Shown: one piece after another, positions 62,922 to 64,000 of the stretch
Numbering within the stretch: the stretch's first letter is position 1
Layout: each line of letters starts with the position of its first letter
Assembly: GCF_014397785.1 (NCBI RefSeq)
Contig: NZ_VZQQ01000003.1
Location: forward strand, 1-64,000
DNA: 64,000 bases
Direction: 5' to 3'
Source: Paraburkholderia podalyriae
Lineage (GTDB): Bacteria; Pseudomonadota; Gammaproteobacteria; Burkholderiales; Burkholderiaceae
The notes under the pieces: generated by a model
Seen by the model: the letters and a program-made list of their open reading frames with translations, nothing else
Told to the model about the DNA's origin: nothing
The model's database searches: none
Position numbers and translations under genes: made by a program

Positions 62922-64000
62922 TTACTGGCTGAACAGGCGCCGCGTTGCCGGAGAACCCGCCGGAATACCCGCCTGTTCGAGCTTCGCGTACAGCGTCATC
63001 AACTGTTTTTCGATCGCGAGCAGCGCGCTCTCCGGAAGCGGGCGGCGACCGTCGTCGACCACGCGTCCGCCGATGCGCTCGGCCAGCGACTTCGCGTAAT
63101 CGCACATCAGACGGAACGGCAGGATGTCTTCGTCGGCGACCGGCACGTCGAGCACCAGCGTGATCATCTCGCCGCCTTTGTATGTGAGGTCGTCGCGCAA
63201 GAAGTTGGTGTCGCCGAACTGCAGCATGAACACCGGGCTTTGCCGCGCGTCGAGCTTGACGAAGCGCGTGCCGTCGCGCGACAGCAGCAGACCGTCCTGG
63301 GACGCGACCGCCTGCACGTAGTTGGCCGACCACGGCGCGCCGTCCGACAGCACGTTGATCGACAACTGCGCGTCGCACTGGGCGGCAAAGCCGTCGAGCT
63401 CGCGCGCCATCGCGACGGTTTCGAGCATGTCGGGGAATTCCGGCGCCGCGTCGAGCGCGTCGGCGAACTGCTGCACGCCGGTGACGAATTCGGAAAATTC
63501 GAGTTCGTTGAGCGCACCGCTGCGGTTGGCGAGTTGAGCGGCGGCGCGCAGTTCTTCATAGCGCGTGCCGTTCTGCAGCAGCTCCCATGCGCCGCCGCCT
63601 TCGGGCTTGCCTTCGATATGCACCGGCTTGCTGCCCGCGCGACGCAAGCGCTGCGCGAGCGGCAGCACCTTGTCGCCGGCTACCGGGCCGTTCAGCCGGA
63701 TCGGCACGATACAGTCGATGCGTCGATCGACGATCGCGGGCGGTGCCGACGAAATCGTCGTAGCAGCCGGCAGGATCGGTTCGACGCGCTGCTGCTCGCC
63801 GGGCGCCCGTTGCGTCGCGAGCGCTTCGGCCGCGGGCCGCTCTGCGTCCGCGCCCGGCGCCGCCGCATGCTCGCCTTCGCTGCCGGCGATGGAATCCGCC
63901 GGCGGATAGCCGTTGGGCGACGTCATCTCGGCCTGGATATCGGCCGGTGTATCGAGCGGCGCTACGCCCGCGCCGAACGTCGGCTCGACGCGAGCGGCGC
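62922..64000 (-). CDS. ZipA-like cell division protein, cut by the right edge
   Basis: The visible 359 codons stay open to the window edge, so the true start lies outside. The C-terminal half matches the FtsZ-binding domain of ZipA: DRRIDCIVPIRLNGPVAGDKVLPLAQRLRRAGSKPVHIEGKPEGGGAWELLQNG and SPVFMLQFGDTNFLRDDLTYKGGEMITLVLDVPVADEDILPFRLMCDYAKSLAERIGGRVVDD. The segment before it is Pro/Ala/Glu-rich, like the ZipA linker. ZipA normally has one N-terminal membrane helix, which would be encoded beyond the window. It lies upstream of ligA, as in many proteobacteria, often after smc. Confidence 0.85.
   Translation of the reverse strand, partial: AARVEPTFGAGVAPLDTPADIQAEMTSPNGYPPADSIAGSEGEHAAAPGADAERPAAEALATQRAPGEQQRVEPILPAATTISSAPPAIVDRRIDCIVPIRLNGPVAGDKVLPLAQRLRRAGSKPVHIEGKPEGGGAWELLQNGTRYEELRAAAQLANRSGALNELEFSEFVTGVQQFADALDAAPEFPDMLETVAMARELDGFAAQCDAQLSINVLSDGAPWSANYVQAVASQDGLLLSRDGTRFVKLDARQSPVFMLQFGDTNFLRDDLTYKGGEMITLVLDVPVADEDILPFRLMCDYAKSLAERIGGRVVDDGRRPLPESALLAIEKQLMTLYAKLEQAGIPAGSPATRRLFSQ

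Overview
The window looks like chromosomal DNA of a Burkholderiaceae beta-proteobacterium, most likely Paraburkholderia. The basis is very high GC, the order dxr-rseP-bamA-skp-lpxD-fabZ-lpxA-lpxB-rnhB, the rpsB-tsf-pyrH-frr-uppS-cdsA block and the protein sequences themselves. This is recognition by eye, not a database result. No tRNA, rRNA or CRISPR array was seen.

Region 1 (about 0.4-19 kb) is a purine and ureide catabolism island. After a dodecin gene come a BMP-type purine/nucleoside ABC importer (binding protein, two permeases, double ATPase), a LysR regulator and an 8-oxoguanine deaminase-type amidohydrolase. Then follows a complete urate-to-glyoxylate route: PuuD-type urate oxidase, UraH, UraD, PuuE-type allantoinase, allantoicase and ureidoglycolate lyase. 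An Asp/Glu/hydantoin racemase, an NCS1 permease and a GntR/FCD regulator complete it. Together these would take up purines or allantoin and release their nitrogen as urea. A hipBA-type toxin-antitoxin pair with its own repeated operators sits inside this island, between puuD and allA.

Region 2 (about 19-25.5 kb) is mixed: LD-carboxypeptidase, TadA, a DUF1992 protein, ThpR, and a LysR regulator divergent from two consecutive broken genes. These are a frameshifted MFS transporter and an ACMSD-like amidohydrolase with an internal deletion, so this looks like a decaying catabolic locus.

Region 3 (about 25.5-38.6 kb) holds guaB-membrane protein-guaA, an EamA transporter, ratA-rnfH, smpB, nfeD-qmcA, ppsA divergent from its regulator ppsR, and a TrmH-family methyltransferase. 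The ppsA-ppsR gap contains an unexplained pair of 20-base inverted repeats.

Region 4 (about 38.6-54 kb, minus strand) is the conserved envelope and translation block from rpsB to rnhB: translation factors, UMP kinase, undecaprenyl-PP and phospholipid precursors, outer-membrane assembly and lipid A synthesis.

Region 5 (about 54-64 kb) carries map, glnD, a RluF-like pseudouridine synthase with a long N-terminal region built on 78-base tandem repeats, then def, ligA and a zipA-like gene cut by the right edge. The most unusual items are the hipBA insertion with its operators, the two neighbouring broken genes, the ppsA-ppsR inverted repeats, the GntR palindromes and the repeat-bearing pseudouridine synthase.
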